Shown in pieces: positions 7,498 through 16,107 of a DNA stretch of 64,000 bases (within the stretch, counting starts at the first letter, position 1; every line of letters starts with the position of its first letter). This DNA is from Bacteroides stercorirosoris. Its GTDB lineage: Bacteria > Bacteroidota > Bacteroidia > Bacteroidales > Bacteroidaceae. Position numbers and translations under genes: made by a program. Location: contig NZ_FQZN01000026.1 of the NCBI RefSeq assembly GCF_900142015.1, forward strand, positions 1 to 64,000, given 5' to 3'. Below the pieces are notes generated by a model, which made no database searches, had not been told where the DNA came from, and was given only the letters and a program-made list of their open reading frames with translations.

Positions 7498-10257
7498 TTA
7501 TTGCACCGGAACCGGCATCTTCAACTTCACGTCCGCCCAATCCGACCATGTAGGAGAAACCATATACTGCGGTTCCTGCATCTTACCAATCAAGGCAGTA
7601 GCTTTCTTCACTTCAGCGTTGGTCTTCTCAAACAATTCACGCATTGTCAGGTCACCTTTCGCATCTTTGATGCACTTAATCAGGAAGTAAGTGTAATATC
7701 CCTGCTTCTTATCATGATAAACGCTGGAAGTCTGGTCACCGCTACTGGATGAGAAACTCAACGTATTTCCCTGCGGCAGACCCGCTTTCGGCACCACGCG
7801 CACGCCTTTCTGAGCCAGCAACGGAGCGGCACTCTTATAACCACCGCTGAAACAAGCATCGAGGAACACGTAAGCGCCCTTAATCGGATAAGTAGCCAGA
7901 CGCTTATACAAGTCTCCCAAAGAAATACCCAGACGGATATTCTTACCCGTAATGTCCACCGGCAACAAATAAGGCTCTTTCGTAGCCTCATCATTATTAC
8001 CATGACCGGAATAATAGAATATCAGTTCAGCTTCGGGATCAGTACTTGCCATGTTCACCAGCCAGTCAAGCTGTTCATGCATCATACCCGCCGTAGCGTT
8101 GGGCACCACTTTCAACTGCCCGTCGGGCACGCCAAACGTACGTACACAATATTCACGGAACACCATAGCGTCATTCACGGCATAAGGTACATTGATTTCG
8201 GCATTGGCACCGGTCATACTGTAATCTTCATTACCTATAATCAACGCATAGCGATGACGGTTCACAGCACCTACCGGAATATCTTTCAGCAGCTCGGTGG
8301 TAAGACCCAGAGAAACATTCTTGAGGTCTACAGCCTTACGGACAGCACCGTCAATCTTGATAGTGCTTGAGGCCGTCAGATACTCACCCACCTTTACTTT
8401 ATACGCTTCGCTCAGATAAGAAGAGCGGGAATCTTCACTCACATTCACCATTACAGCAACGGAATCGCCATCGAAACGCTTGTTCACCAGGAAGCCATAG
8501 TCCAAAGTGGCCACATCACCCGGCGCAATACTGTCTATCACCATTTCCGGGGTATCCGTCGTAAATACGTTGTTCGGTAACTTGAAGTTCAGCTTCACAT
8601 TGCGGGCGGTTTTAGTACCGAAGTTCTGCAAGGCAAGTGTCAGTTTGCCATTCTTACCCAAAGTGATGGACGAACCTTCGGAAGCAAAGAACTGATGATC
8701 GGCTACACGCAAACGCGGCATGGCATACTCCTGAGTGTTCACAATCAATTCCGACGGGTCTGCATCAAAACCATTTGCCTCGAAAGCATAGATATTAATC
8801 TTAGCCAGTGCCGAAGGCATCTCCTTCTTCACCAGATAGCGGAAAGTGTATTGTTTGGACGTTCCGGCCGGAATGTTACCCCCATCCAATTCGCGGGGAC
8901 CATCGAAGTATTCATCATATCCCTGCTGTTCGGAAAGACGGAGGCGAATATTATAAGCATCTCCCTGTCCATTGTTCGCAATCGTGAATTGAACGGCAAA
9001 ACTTTCACCGGCATCTATCACCTTATTATTATTACCGTCGATAAAGCTGTCCACATGAATCACCAGCATGGCAGGTTCCACCGGTACAGGAGCTGCTTCT
9101 TGCTGCTGGGCCACTCCTTCGGTCTTCTTCAACGCTTCATTGTAAGCCAACAGACGTGAAGGGAACGATGTATAAGAAGCACCGTCTGAAACGATTTTCA
9201 TCAACACTTCATATTCCGCTTTCATATCCATGTACTGATATACACCCGCCAGTCCCTGCATATACATCTTGGATGAAGGTTCTTTTTCCAGGATTTTCAG
9301 AAAGAGGTCTTTGGCATCCAGCAAATAACCGGAAGCACGCTGACGCACCAAAGCATATTCATTATCATTGGCAATAGTGGCACCATTGTTCACAATCTCC
9401 GTAGCCACATTGAAGTTGACGCGAGCCAGTCCGGTCAGCAGTTCAAAGCTATCGGGGTGAAGGGCATACAGACGTTTGTAGATGTCAAGCGCTTCCTGAT
9501 TCTTGCCCTGACGTTCCAAAAGACGCGCCTTGATAGGCAACACTTTGTCGTTGTTGGGATCCACCTCAAGAATGCGGTCGATAGCGGACAACAGCTTCGG
9601 CATGTTATTCGTAGCGATATGTACATTCACCAGATTATAAAGGAAGTCGAGTGAAACGGGATACTTGGCAATAGCCTGCTCAAGAATACGCTCTTGCTCC
9701 GAATAATTCTTCTGCGACTGGTATATCATGCTCATATACACATAGCAGTCTTTCTGCTGCGTGTCTGTTCCTGTATTCAGATATTCCTGAAAATACTTCA
9801 ATGCCTGCGAATACTTTTGCAGAGTATAGGCAGATACTGCCGCATAATACACCACAGAAGCATAACGGTTGTCTTTAGGCAGCAATTCACTTTGGAATAT
9901 CTTCAACCGGGGCATCTCGATATAAGCCGCCGCAAAATCCAAAGCCTTGGCCGGTTGTTTCTGTTCGGAGTAGTACACTGCACCGTTCAGCAGATAAGGG
10001 TACATAGCACGCAAGCGGTTCTTGGCGCCACTCAAATACTGACCGTTATCCGGTGCTTCAACAACCTTCATGAAGTTCTCGTAACTGTCCAGCAGATAGC
10101 CGTACATACCAGTCACGTTCGTTCCTTTATCGCGCTCACTTTCAAAAAGCACATATTGCTGGTTGGCACGTTTGGAAACGGCAGCGGCGTCTTGCGCCGC
10201 TACCTTTCCCCATGCCCCCAGCACAAGAATGATTGTCAGTATAAAAAATTTATTCAT
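7498..10257 (-). CDS. Exported TPR protein with CARDB-like region and caspase-fold (C14) protease domain
   Basis: This 919-aa protein has a signal peptide (about residues 1-21, ending VAAQ). Residues 25-380 are helical TPR-like repeats. Residues 400-630 form two beta-rich, CARDB-like modules (GNNNKVIDAGESFAVQFTI; LTLALQNFGTKTARNVKL). The last 250 residues are a peptidase C14 domain: YALIIGNEDY, then catalytic His752 in YYSGHGNN and Cys802 in LDACFSGG. Both dyad residues are intact, so it should be an active caspase-like cysteine protease acting outside the cytoplasm; substrate and trigger are unknown. It lies 5 bp downstream of the WD40/OmpA-like gene, surely the same operon. Bacterial C14 proteases of this kind are often annotated only as caspase family protein. 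Confidence 0.88.
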   Translation of the reverse strand: MNKFFILTIILVLGAWGKVAAQDAAAVSKRANQQYVLFESERDKGTNVTGMYGYLLDSYENFMKVVEAPDNGQYLSGAKNRLRAMYPYLLNGAVYYSEQKQPAKALDFAAAYIEMPRLKIFQSELLPKDNRYASVVYYAAVSAYTLQKYSQALKYFQEYLNTGTDTQQKDCYVYMSMIYQSQKNYSEQERILEQAIAKYPVSLDFLYNLVNVHIATNNMPKLLSAIDRILEVDPNNDKVLPIKARLLERQGKNQEALDIYKRLYALHPDSFELLTGLARVNFNVATEIVNNGATIANDNEYALVRQRASGYLLDAKDLFLKILEKEPSSKMYMQGLAGVYQYMDMKAEYEVLMKIVSDGASYTSFPSRLLAYNEALKKTEGVAQQQEAAPVPVEPAMLVIHVDSFIDGNNNKVIDAGESFAVQFTIANNGQGDAYNIRLRLSEQQGYDEYFDGPRELDGGNIPAGTSKQYTFRYLVKKEMPSALAKINIYAFEANGFDADPSELIVNTQEYAMPRLRVADHQFFASEGSSITLGKNGKLTLALQNFGTKTARNVKLNFKLPNNVFTTDTPEMVIDSIAPGDVATLDYGFLVNKRFDGDSVAVMVNVSEDSRSSYLSEAYKVKVGEYLTASSTIKIDGAVRKAVDLKNVSLGLTTELLKDIPVGAVNRHRYALIIGNEDYSMTGANAEINVPYAVNDAMVFREYCVRTFGVPDGQLKVVPNATAGMMHEQLDWLVNMASTDPEAELIFYYSGHGNNDEATKEPYLLPVDITGKNIRLGISLGDLYKRLATYPIKGAYVFLDACFSGGYKSAAPLLAQKGVRVVPKAGLPQGNTLSFSSSSGDQTSSVYHDKKQGYYTYFLIKCIKDAKGDLTMRELFEKTNAEVKKATALIGKMQEPQYMVSPTWSDWADVKLKMPVPVQ

Positions 10258-10262
10258 GATAA

Positions 10263-12446
10263 TTATTTTACGGGGAAAGCATTCATTATTACAAATTCCA
10301 CATTAATCTTGCGGAACTCACCACCACGTTCTTTGGCAACTTCCACATGATATTCGTATTCGTTTTTGGTGTTATCCAGTGTAGTCACATTCTTTTCAAT
10401 GTAATCCTTCACACCTGCCGCACGCATCAGGGCCAACTGTTCATTGGTAGTAATGCCTGAGGCTTTCGTAACCGTGATATTATCAAGATTACCGTCCTTA
10501 TAGTAAGGTTCATCAGTAAATTCTCCATATTGTCCGTTATAAGCGATACGTCCGCGGATAGGACTTGCATCGGCAGAACCGGTGATGATTACCTTCACCT
10601 GTTTGCCTTCGGACAGATATTTGGCGAAGTCGCCTTCGAAAGCATTCTTGATAATCTTCATCAAAGACATGGCGGCATTGGAGCGTTCAATCTTATAACC
10701 ACCTGACGGGAAGTCTTCCTTAGCCGAGAATTCCTTGTTGATAACTTCGTATTGATATCCCACTTTGTAGTTCAGGATCTTATTACCGTCAGCATCCACA
10801 CCCGGAACAACCTCAGTCTTCACGTCAATCTGGGTGTTTTCCGTAATCAGCTTATCCTGCTTCTTCTCTTCGATTACGGCTTCTTTGATTTCTTTCAACT
10901 GAATTTCCTCGCGGCTTGCCTGCTGCATAATTTCCAGCGGAACAAAGTTGTCATCTGCCTCGAGAGCCGTCAACTTGGTACGACCGATATTATCATAGAT
11001 ATATACCTTGTTTGTAGTCTCATTGCGCACCTCTACATAAGCCAGCTCAAATTCATCCTTATCATTCAACACGTACACTGCATTATCAAATTTCAGGTTC
11101 TTGGCATCCTTAAAGTCACCGACCTCACCTGCCGGCACTTCGAGAGCGATGGCTGGTAATGCGTTGAAACCGATGTTCAGCATATTCTTGGAAGCATCAT
11201 AGTCACCCACAAAAGGATTATCGATAGAGATACGGTCACCTGCCAGTTCCGTTGCCACTTCCTGGGCAAACAATTGCTGTTGTTTCAGGCGTGTTTCGTC
11301 ATTTACACGAATAGCATAATCTTCCAAAGACTCACCTTGCATCATTTTTACCCATTCATTCATTTTAGCATCCACTTCCTTGCCCATCAATTTGCCGAAG
11401 AAAGGATTCAGACCGTTAGCGTCCCAAAAAACAAGTTCTTTGGCACGGTTGGAAAGCATGAAAACATCATTCGTCTGTTTGTTCACAAAGAAACGGCTGG
11501 CCGTTATACCGCCCGGATTTTCATTCAGAGTTTGTTCGGGCACACTGTTCTTCAAGTTCATGATGACAATGGAATTTCCATCTTTAACCACACTGATATA
11601 TTTGCCCTCCGGATGGAAAGAAGGAGAAGTCAAGGTGCCGCCTATTTTATCGAAAATATCTATCTTGTCCCATGTCTTCGTATCAAAAATAGTCAGACGC
11701 TTGTCTGTTGTCACAGCTGCCATCTGTGAAGCATCGGTGGAAAAGACTACTTCCGTCACTTCGGCAGGCATCGGAATAGATTTGCGCAATTCTTTTGTCT
11801 GGAAGTTCCAGATATCAATGTTCTTGCCGGTTCCGGCGGCAATGAAGTAATTGTTGGGACTCATTGATAAGGAAGTAGCTACGCTTTTTCCCTGAATATA
11901 AGCCTGAGGCAGATATTCCTTGGTATCATAAATAATGATTTCACCCAGAGAATTGGATACAATGAAATTACGGGCATCAGCACCATAGCACATAGCAACA
12001 GACACAATGTCACCCTTTGAGGCGTTTTTCATCAACTCGGCACCTGCCGGTCCGGCCACATGGAAATCCAGATTCTTTCTGCCTTTCAGCTCTTTGCTCT
12101 TGCGCTGTTCTTTCAGTTCGAAGAGTTTTTTGTTCCGGTCACGGAAAGAGTATATGCTGACAGCCTTCTTTCCCCTCATCAACGCCAGTGAACTACCGGT
12201 CGGATTGAAAGCTACCTTATCAACATCTCTCAAATCTACAATAGGGATATCACGAATTGTCAGCAGAGCACCATCCGACAGAAAAGCCGTACAGAACGTC
12301 GTATTATCGAATGCAGTAATACGTTTAGCTGAAGAAAAGCTTCTCTTCGCCTCTACCTGAGCCATTGCCTGACTGCAAAAAAGGGCAGCCGCAAAACAAA
12401 GAGTAATACCCTTAATCGGGCGGAACCACATTTTCATTTCATCCAT
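10263..12446 (-). CDS. Exported WD40-type beta-propeller protein with OmpA-like C terminus
   Basis: This is a 727-aa protein. A signal peptide (MWFRPIKGITLCFAAALFCSQ in part, ending AMAQ) is followed by propeller-like repeats over about residues 40-340: VAFNPTGSSLALMRGKKAVSIYSF, MSPNNYFIAAGTGKNIDIWNF and VVFSTDASQMAAVTTDKRLTIFD, each read only in part. A mid region is rich in E/K. The last 170 residues resemble an OmpA-like peptidoglycan-binding fold (VKVIITGSADASPIRGRI; LALMRAAGVKDYIE). The frame opens with a TTG at 12455; the ATG at 12446 (or 12437) is more likely. It may be a periplasmic or cell-wall-anchored sensor or scaffold for the downstream caspase-like protease; that role is inference from gene order. 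Confidence 0.8.
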   Translation of the reverse strand: MDEMKMWFRPIKGITLCFAAALFCSQAMAQVEAKRSFSSAKRITAFDNTTFCTAFLSDGALLTIRDIPIVDLRDVDKVAFNPTGSSLALMRGKKAVSIYSFRDRNKKLFELKEQRKSKELKGRKNLDFHVAGPAGAELMKNASKGDIVSVAMCYGADARNFIVSNSLGEIIIYDTKEYLPQAYIQGKSVATSLSMSPNNYFIAAGTGKNIDIWNFQTKELRKSIPMPAEVTEVVFSTDASQMAAVTTDKRLTIFDTKTWDKIDIFDKIGGTLTSPSFHPEGKYISVVKDGNSIVIMNLKNSVPEQTLNENPGGITASRFFVNKQTNDVFMLSNRAKELVFWDANGLNPFFGKLMGKEVDAKMNEWVKMMQGESLEDYAIRVNDETRLKQQQLFAQEVATELAGDRISIDNPFVGDYDASKNMLNIGFNALPAIALEVPAGEVGDFKDAKNLKFDNAVYVLNDKDEFELAYVEVRNETTNKVYIYDNIGRTKLTALEADDNFVPLEIMQQASREEIQLKEIKEAVIEEKKQDKLITENTQIDVKTEVVPGVDADGNKILNYKVGYQYEVINKEFSAKEDFPSGGYKIERSNAAMSLMKIIKNAFEGDFAKYLSEGKQVKVIITGSADASPIRGRIAYNGQYGEFTDEPYYKDGNLDNITVTKASGITTNEQLALMRAAGVKDYIEKNVTTLDNTKNEYEYHVEVAKERGGEFRKINVEFVIMNAFPVK

Positions 12447-12488
12447 ACCTTTCAATGTTTATAACAGTTTATATTTTTATACTATTTG

Positions 12489-12496
12489 CAAATATA
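12489..12496 (-). promoter_or_regulatory. -7 box of the WD40/caspase-like operon
   Basis: The minus strand reads TATATTTG about 43 bp upstream of the ATG at 12446, matching TAnnTTTG. No well-placed TTTG -33 box was found. Confidence 0.5.
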
Positions 12497-12617
12497 AACA
12501 TTAATTTCCTATCAAGCGGTCAACAAATTCTTGTTTTTTTTGTTCAGAGAGCCTTTTAACAGGATAAACGGGCAAAAAACAAGATTAAAAGGATGAAAAA
12601 GGCGACTATGTGGAGTA

Positions 12618-12649
12618 AATATTTGTCACGGAAATCCGTGACAAATATT
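12618..12649 (-). terminator. Perfect hairpin at the end of cca
   Basis: Fifteen bases at 12618-12632 pair perfectly with 12635-12649 around an AA loop (core TTTGTCACGGA). The right arm includes the cca stop codon. The U tract is short, so it may protect the 3' end or be only a partial terminator. Confidence 0.5.
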
Positions 12650-14078
12650 AAGAATATTTCAATCCCAGTTTTTCGGCACGCTGCAACATAAAAGCGCGCG
12701 CAGCCTCGTATTCATTGGGGATTACGCCATCCAGAATAGCATCTTTGATAGCACTTTTCAGAGCACCCACCTGCTGGCAAGGCTCCAAATTGAAAGTCTT
12801 CATGATTTCCTCCCCACTGATAGGCGGCTGGAAATTACGAATACGGTCACGTTCCTCAAGGTCTTTCAGTTTTTGGCGCACCAGTTGGAAGTTATTCAGG
12901 AAGCATTGCTTGCGTTCCATATTCTTAGAGGTTATGTCCGCTTCACACAATGTCATCAGATCATCAATGTCATCTCCGGCTTCAAAAAGGAGACGGCGGA
13001 CGGCAGAGTCAGTCACCACATCATCGGCTATCACGATAGGCCGCATATGCAGACTCACCAGCTTCTGCACGTATTTCATCTTTTCATTCATCGGCAGTTT
13101 CATCTTACGGAAAATTTCGGGTATCATCTTCTCACCAATGAAGTTATGATTATGGAACGTCCATCCTGCCCGCGGTTCCCAACGCTTAGTAGCCGGTTTC
13201 GCTATGTCGTGCAACAGAGCAGCCCAGCGCAACCAGAGGTTATCCGTCTTGCGGCTGATATTGTCCAACACTTCCAACGTATGATAAAAATTATCCTTAT
13301 GTGCTCTCCCATTACGAGTTTCCACTCCTTGCAAAGCCACAAGTTCGGGGAAAATAAGTGATAACAGACCGGAACGGTCCAAGTCTATAAGGCCCTTGGA
13401 GGGCACGGGCGAAAGCAATATTTTATTGAGTTCGTCCGCTATGCGCTCCTTGGAAATGATGGAAATACGTTCCTTGTTGCGGCACAGGGATTCAAACGTG
13501 TCGTCATCAATATAAAAGTTCAGTTGAGTGGCAAAGCGTATGCAACGCATCATACGCAGAGGGTCGTCACTGAATGTAACATCCGGATCGAGAGGCGTGC
13601 GGATGGTCTTTTCTTTCAAATCTTCGATACCACCGAAGGGGTCTACTAATTCTCCGAAGCGACTTCGGTTCAGGCAGACAGCCAATGCATTGATAGTGAA
13701 ATCACGGCGGTTCTGGTCATCTTCCAATGTGCCGTCTTCAACAATGGGCTTACGGGAGTCGCGTTGATAAGACTCTTTGCGTGCACCAACAAATTCCACT
13801 TCCGTTCCACGGTATTTCACTTGTGCGGTGCCAAAGTTTTTGAATACAGCCACATGTGCCCCGCGTCCCAGGTGCTTGCCCAGTGCCTCGGCCATCTCTA
13901 TGCCACTGCCAACTACTACAACATCAATATCCTTAGAAGGGCGTTGCAGGAAAATATCACGTACATACCCACCGACTGCATAACATTCCAGTCCCAGTTC
14001 ATCTGCCGTTTCGGATATTTGCTTGAATATGTCGTCACTGAAATGTTGTTTCAGTTCTTCTGCCGTCAACTCTATCAT
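12648..14078 (-). CDS. cca: CCA tRNA nucleotidyltransferase / poly(A) polymerase family, with HD domain
   Basis: This 476-aa enzyme adds or repairs the 3' CCA of tRNAs. The class II nucleotidyltransferase head has YAVGGYVRDIFLQRPSKD with the carboxylates in KDIDVVVVG, then RRDFTINALAV and DDPLRMMRCIRFA. The central HD domain (HKDNFYHTLEVLDN, LRWAALLHDIAKP) is typical of bacterial CCA enzymes with phosphohydrolase activity. A poly(A) polymerase cannot be fully excluded, but the HD domain favours CCA addition. The tRNA in this window lacks an encoded CCA, so the cell needs this enzyme. The closest minus-strand promoter box lies about 370 bp upstream, on the far side of a large hairpin repeat. 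Confidence 0.92.
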   Translation of the reverse strand: MIELTAEELKQHFSDDIFKQISETADELGLECYAVGGYVRDIFLQRPSKDIDVVVVGSGIEMAEALGKHLGRGAHVAVFKNFGTAQVKYRGTEVEFVGARKESYQRDSRKPIVEDGTLEDDQNRRDFTINALAVCLNRSRFGELVDPFGGIEDLKEKTIRTPLDPDVTFSDDPLRMMRCIRFATQLNFYIDDDTFESLCRNKERISIISKERIADELNKILLSPVPSKGLIDLDRSGLLSLIFPELVALQGVETRNGRAHKDNFYHTLEVLDNISRKTDNLWLRWAALLHDIAKPATKRWEPRAGWTFHNHNFIGEKMIPEIFRKMKLPMNEKMKYVQKLVSLHMRPIVIADDVVTDSAVRRLLFEAGDDIDDLMTLCEADITSKNMERKQCFLNNFQLVRQKLKDLEERDRIRNFQPPISGEEIMKTFNLEPCQQVGALKSAIKDAILDGVIPNEYEAARAFMLQRAEKLGLKYS

Positions 14079-14101
14079 ATACTATATCTTAAAAAAATGG
14101 T

Positions 14102-14421
14102 AATTTAGCGCTCCGCGCTAAATTAAATTACAAGCTACCAACTACAGGTGACAAGTACCTTTCGGGGTGATATGTAAGCCTGTAAGGCTTTTATCTTATA
14201 GCCCAGGGCAACGCCCTGGGTAATGAATACCCCACAATCCTACGCCCTGTAAGGGCAAAAGCCCATTATGTACTGTCATGCCCTTACAGGGCGCAGGAAT
14301 AAAACCGCCTCAATCCCCCAGGGCGTTGCCCTGGGCTATAAGATAAAAGGCTTTCAGCCTACGAGGCACTGGCACAACATACCATGCCGAAGGGTACTTG
14401 TCACCCGTAGTTGGTAGCTTG
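14102..14421. repeat. Large nested inverted-repeat element, copy 1
   Basis: The outer arms 14131-14165 and 14387-14421 are near-perfect 35-bp inverted repeats (core ACAAGTACCTTTCGG). Inside, a second arm pair (14181-14220 and 14319-14357) carries ATCTTATAGCCCAGGGCAAC and its complement, and a third (14243-14256, 14280-14293) forms the central stem CGCCCTGTAAGGGC. A small hairpin (14102-14124) flanks it. There is no credible ORF inside. A related element is at 40998-41185. It resembles a non-autonomous, MITE-like or REP-like element. Confidence 0.8.
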
Positions 14422-14447
14422 TCACTTAATTTAGCAGCTTCGGGCTG

Positions 14448-14476
14448 CAAAGATACGGATATTATTTCTAATTTTG
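14448..14476. promoter_or_regulatory. Divergent -7 boxes for cca and the lipoprotein gene
   Basis: The minus strand reads TATCTTTG at 14448-14455, pointing to cca; the plus strand reads TAATTTTG at 14469-14476, 27 bp before the lipoprotein ATG. Both fit TAnnTTTG. If the minus box serves cca, its leader contains the whole repeat element. Confidence 0.5.
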
Positions 14477-14502
14477 CCCTCACTAATATAAGAACAACAA
14501 TT

Positions 14503-15345
14503 ATGAAGAAACTGATACTTCTTGCATGCCTCTGCGGCACGCTCTTCTCTTGTGAGAATGTAGAGAAAAAGGCCGGTGAAAAACTGAAAACCGCCCGTGA
14601 AGCCTTCGAACGCGGAGACTACAACGAAGCAAAGATACAAATTGACAGCATCAAGATACTCTATCCCAAGGCTTTTGAAGCCCGTCGTGAAGGTATCGGC
14701 CTGATGCAGCAAGTGGAACTGAAAGAACAGGAAAAAACACTTGTTTATCTGGATAGCCTGCTTCAAAAGAAGCAGGCAGAAGTGGATGCCATAAAAGGGA
14801 AATTCACTTTTGAGAAAGATGCCGAATACCAGAAAATCGGCAATTACCTGCATCCTTCACAAGTGGTGGAGAAGAACCTACACCGCTCCTTCCTCCGCTT
14901 CCAAGTGAACGAGGCAGGACAGATGACCATGACCTCTATTTATTGCGGTCCGTCCAATATTCATCATATCAGCGTGAAAGTAGTTGCTCCCGATGGCAGC
15001 TTTGCTGAAACACCTGCTTCCAAAGACAGTTACGAAACCACCGATTTAGGCGAGAAGATCGAAAAAGCGGATTATAAGTTGGGAGAAGATGGCAACGTTA
15101 TCGGATTTCTCTATTTAAATAAGGATAAGAACATCAAAGTAAACTATCAGGGCGAACGCCCCTATTCTACCACTATGAGTCCGGCAGACCGCCAGGCAGT
15201 AGCCAGCGTTTACGAATTGGCGCAATTGCTGTCATCCATCACCCAGATTAAAAAAGAGATGGAAGAAGCCAACCTGAAAATAGAATTTGTGAAACGGAAG
15301 ATGCAGGAAAGAGGAACCCCAAAAGAGGAAGCACAAGAAAAATAA
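14503..15345 (+). CDS. Uncharacterised lipoprotein, helical N-terminal half
   Basis: This 280-aa protein has the signal MKKLILLACLCGTLFSC with the lipidated Cys at position 17. Residues 20-60 (LKTAREAFERGDYNEAKIQI) look like a TPR-type helical hairpin, and residues 75-105 are strongly helical. The middle (FLRFQVNEAGQMTMTSIYCG, then VVAPDGSFAET) is beta-rich, and the C-terminal 40 residues are a charged helix rich in K and E. I do not recognise a named family. The ATG at 14503 is chosen because it begins the lipoprotein signal. It likely sits in the inner or outer membrane facing the periplasm. It is monocistronic, ending at a bidirectional terminator. Confidence 0.8.
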   Translation: MKKLILLACLCGTLFSCENVEKKAGEKLKTAREAFERGDYNEAKIQIDSIKILYPKAFEARREGIGLMQQVELKEQEKTLVYLDSLLQKKQAEVDAIKGKFTFEKDAEYQKIGNYLHPSQVVEKNLHRSFLRFQVNEAGQMTMTSIYCGPSNIHHISVKVVAPDGSFAETPASKDSYETTDLGEKIEKADYKLGEDGNVIGFLYLNKDKNIKVNYQGERPYSTTMSPADRQAVASVYELAQLLSSITQIKKEMEEANLKIEFVKRKMQERGTPKEEAQEK

Positions 15346-15420
15346 ACGCCGAAAAGCACAAGGTAAAAGCATAGAATACCCTTCACTTATGTATTCGTTC
15401 CACATCCTCTCTATATACAA

Positions 15421-15452
15421 AGAAATCCCTCATCATGCAATGAGGGATTTCT
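15421..15452. terminator. Bidirectional terminator
   Basis: The arms AGAAATCCCTCAT (15421-15433) and their complement (15440-15452) pair perfectly around a 6-nt loop, between the convergent lipoprotein and receiver-domain genes. Confidence 0.7.
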
Positions 15453-15472
15453 CTATTCTTAATATTAAAACA

Positions 15473-15874
15473 TCACCACTGTAACTGCGGCAAGAATCTG
15501 CTCAGGCAAGTGCGCAATGCACTCAATGTAATGGGTTTCACCAATACTTCCGAAGCTCCGGCAGCCATTGCATTTTCGCGGTCGGCCGTAAAAGCGTAGG
15601 CGGTCTGCATGATGATGGGGAGTTCTGTCTCCTCTTCACGGATGATCTTCGTTGCTTCCAGACCATTCATGATAGGCATCTTGATATCCATAAGGATAGC
15701 TGCTGTTTTTCCACGGTTTTCTTTGAACAGACCAACCATCTCTTCACCGTTCTTTGCCCATAATATCTCGCACTTCTTACCGATAATAGCTTTTATCAAC
15801 TTAAAGTTACTATCATCGTCTTCCGCTACAAGTATGAGCGGACGGTAATCTTCTGATAAATTCACTGTTTCCAT
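15473..15874 (-). CDS. Stand-alone response-regulator receiver domain
   Basis: This 133-aa CheY-like protein is only a receiver domain. The acidic pair is in LVAEDDDSN, the phospho-acceptor is Asp63 in LMDIKMP, the conserved Thr is in IMQTAYA, and the Lys is in VLVKPI. There is no output domain, so it should act through a partner protein or in a phosphorelay, probably with a hybrid histidine kinase elsewhere. The ATG at 15874 is chosen over an in-frame TTG at 15880. No sensor kinase is adjacent. Confidence 0.88.
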   Translation of the reverse strand: METVNLSEDYRPLILVAEDDDSNFKLIKAIIGKKCEILWAKNGEEMVGLFKENRGKTAAILMDIKMPIMNGLEATKIIREEETELPIIMQTAYAFTADRENAMAAGASEVLVKPITLSALRTCLSRFLPQLQW

Positions 15875-15957
15875 GACCAAGGTATTTTGTTTAATGAGGC
15901 AAAGATATAAAAAATAATATAAATATATCTTCTTTAGAGAAGATAAGCTGCATCTCG

Positions 15958-16011
15958 CATAACTTTTTCATGCAAGCATAAAAGTTTCGCACTCAATTTG
16001 CATTACCTTTA
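15958..16011 (+). promoter_or_regulatory. Palindrome-promoter element, copy A
   Basis: The near-palindrome TTCATGCAAGCATAA is followed by a conserved block ending TTTGCATTACCTTT. The same composite occurs at 37817-37868 (minus) and 46328-46382 (plus). This copy points towards the ABC-F gene, about 100 bp ahead, and its final base changes TTTG to TTTA, so its own -7 box may be dead. Confidence 0.6.
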
Positions 16012-16037
16012 GATAGATAAGCTACACCTCAACATAA

Positions 16038-16085
16038 AAAATGAACGAGTTCATTTTATTCTGTCCTCGGTTTGCATTACCTTTG
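16038..16085 (+). promoter_or_regulatory. ABC-F gene promoter with operator-like palindrome
   Basis: TACCTTTG at 16078-16085 fits the -7 consensus, 22 bp before the ATG. Upstream, AAAATGAAC and GTTCATTTT (16038-16046, 16049-16057) form a 9-bp inverted repeat with a 2-bp spacer, at about the -33 position, and could bind a dimeric regulator. Confidence 0.5.
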
Positions 16086-16107
16086 CGCCTCAATTAAAAA
16101 ATAGAGT

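Noticed and set aside
14310..14540. Possible 76-codon gene on the minus strand
   Set aside because: It lies across the right half of the hairpin repeat and the promoter of the lipoprotein gene; its sequence is mostly repeat DNA.
15958..16011. Active promoter in copy A of the palindrome element
   Set aside because: The last base of the box is A (CCTTTA), which breaks TAnnTTTG. The box at 16078-16085 is the better start for the ABC-F gene.
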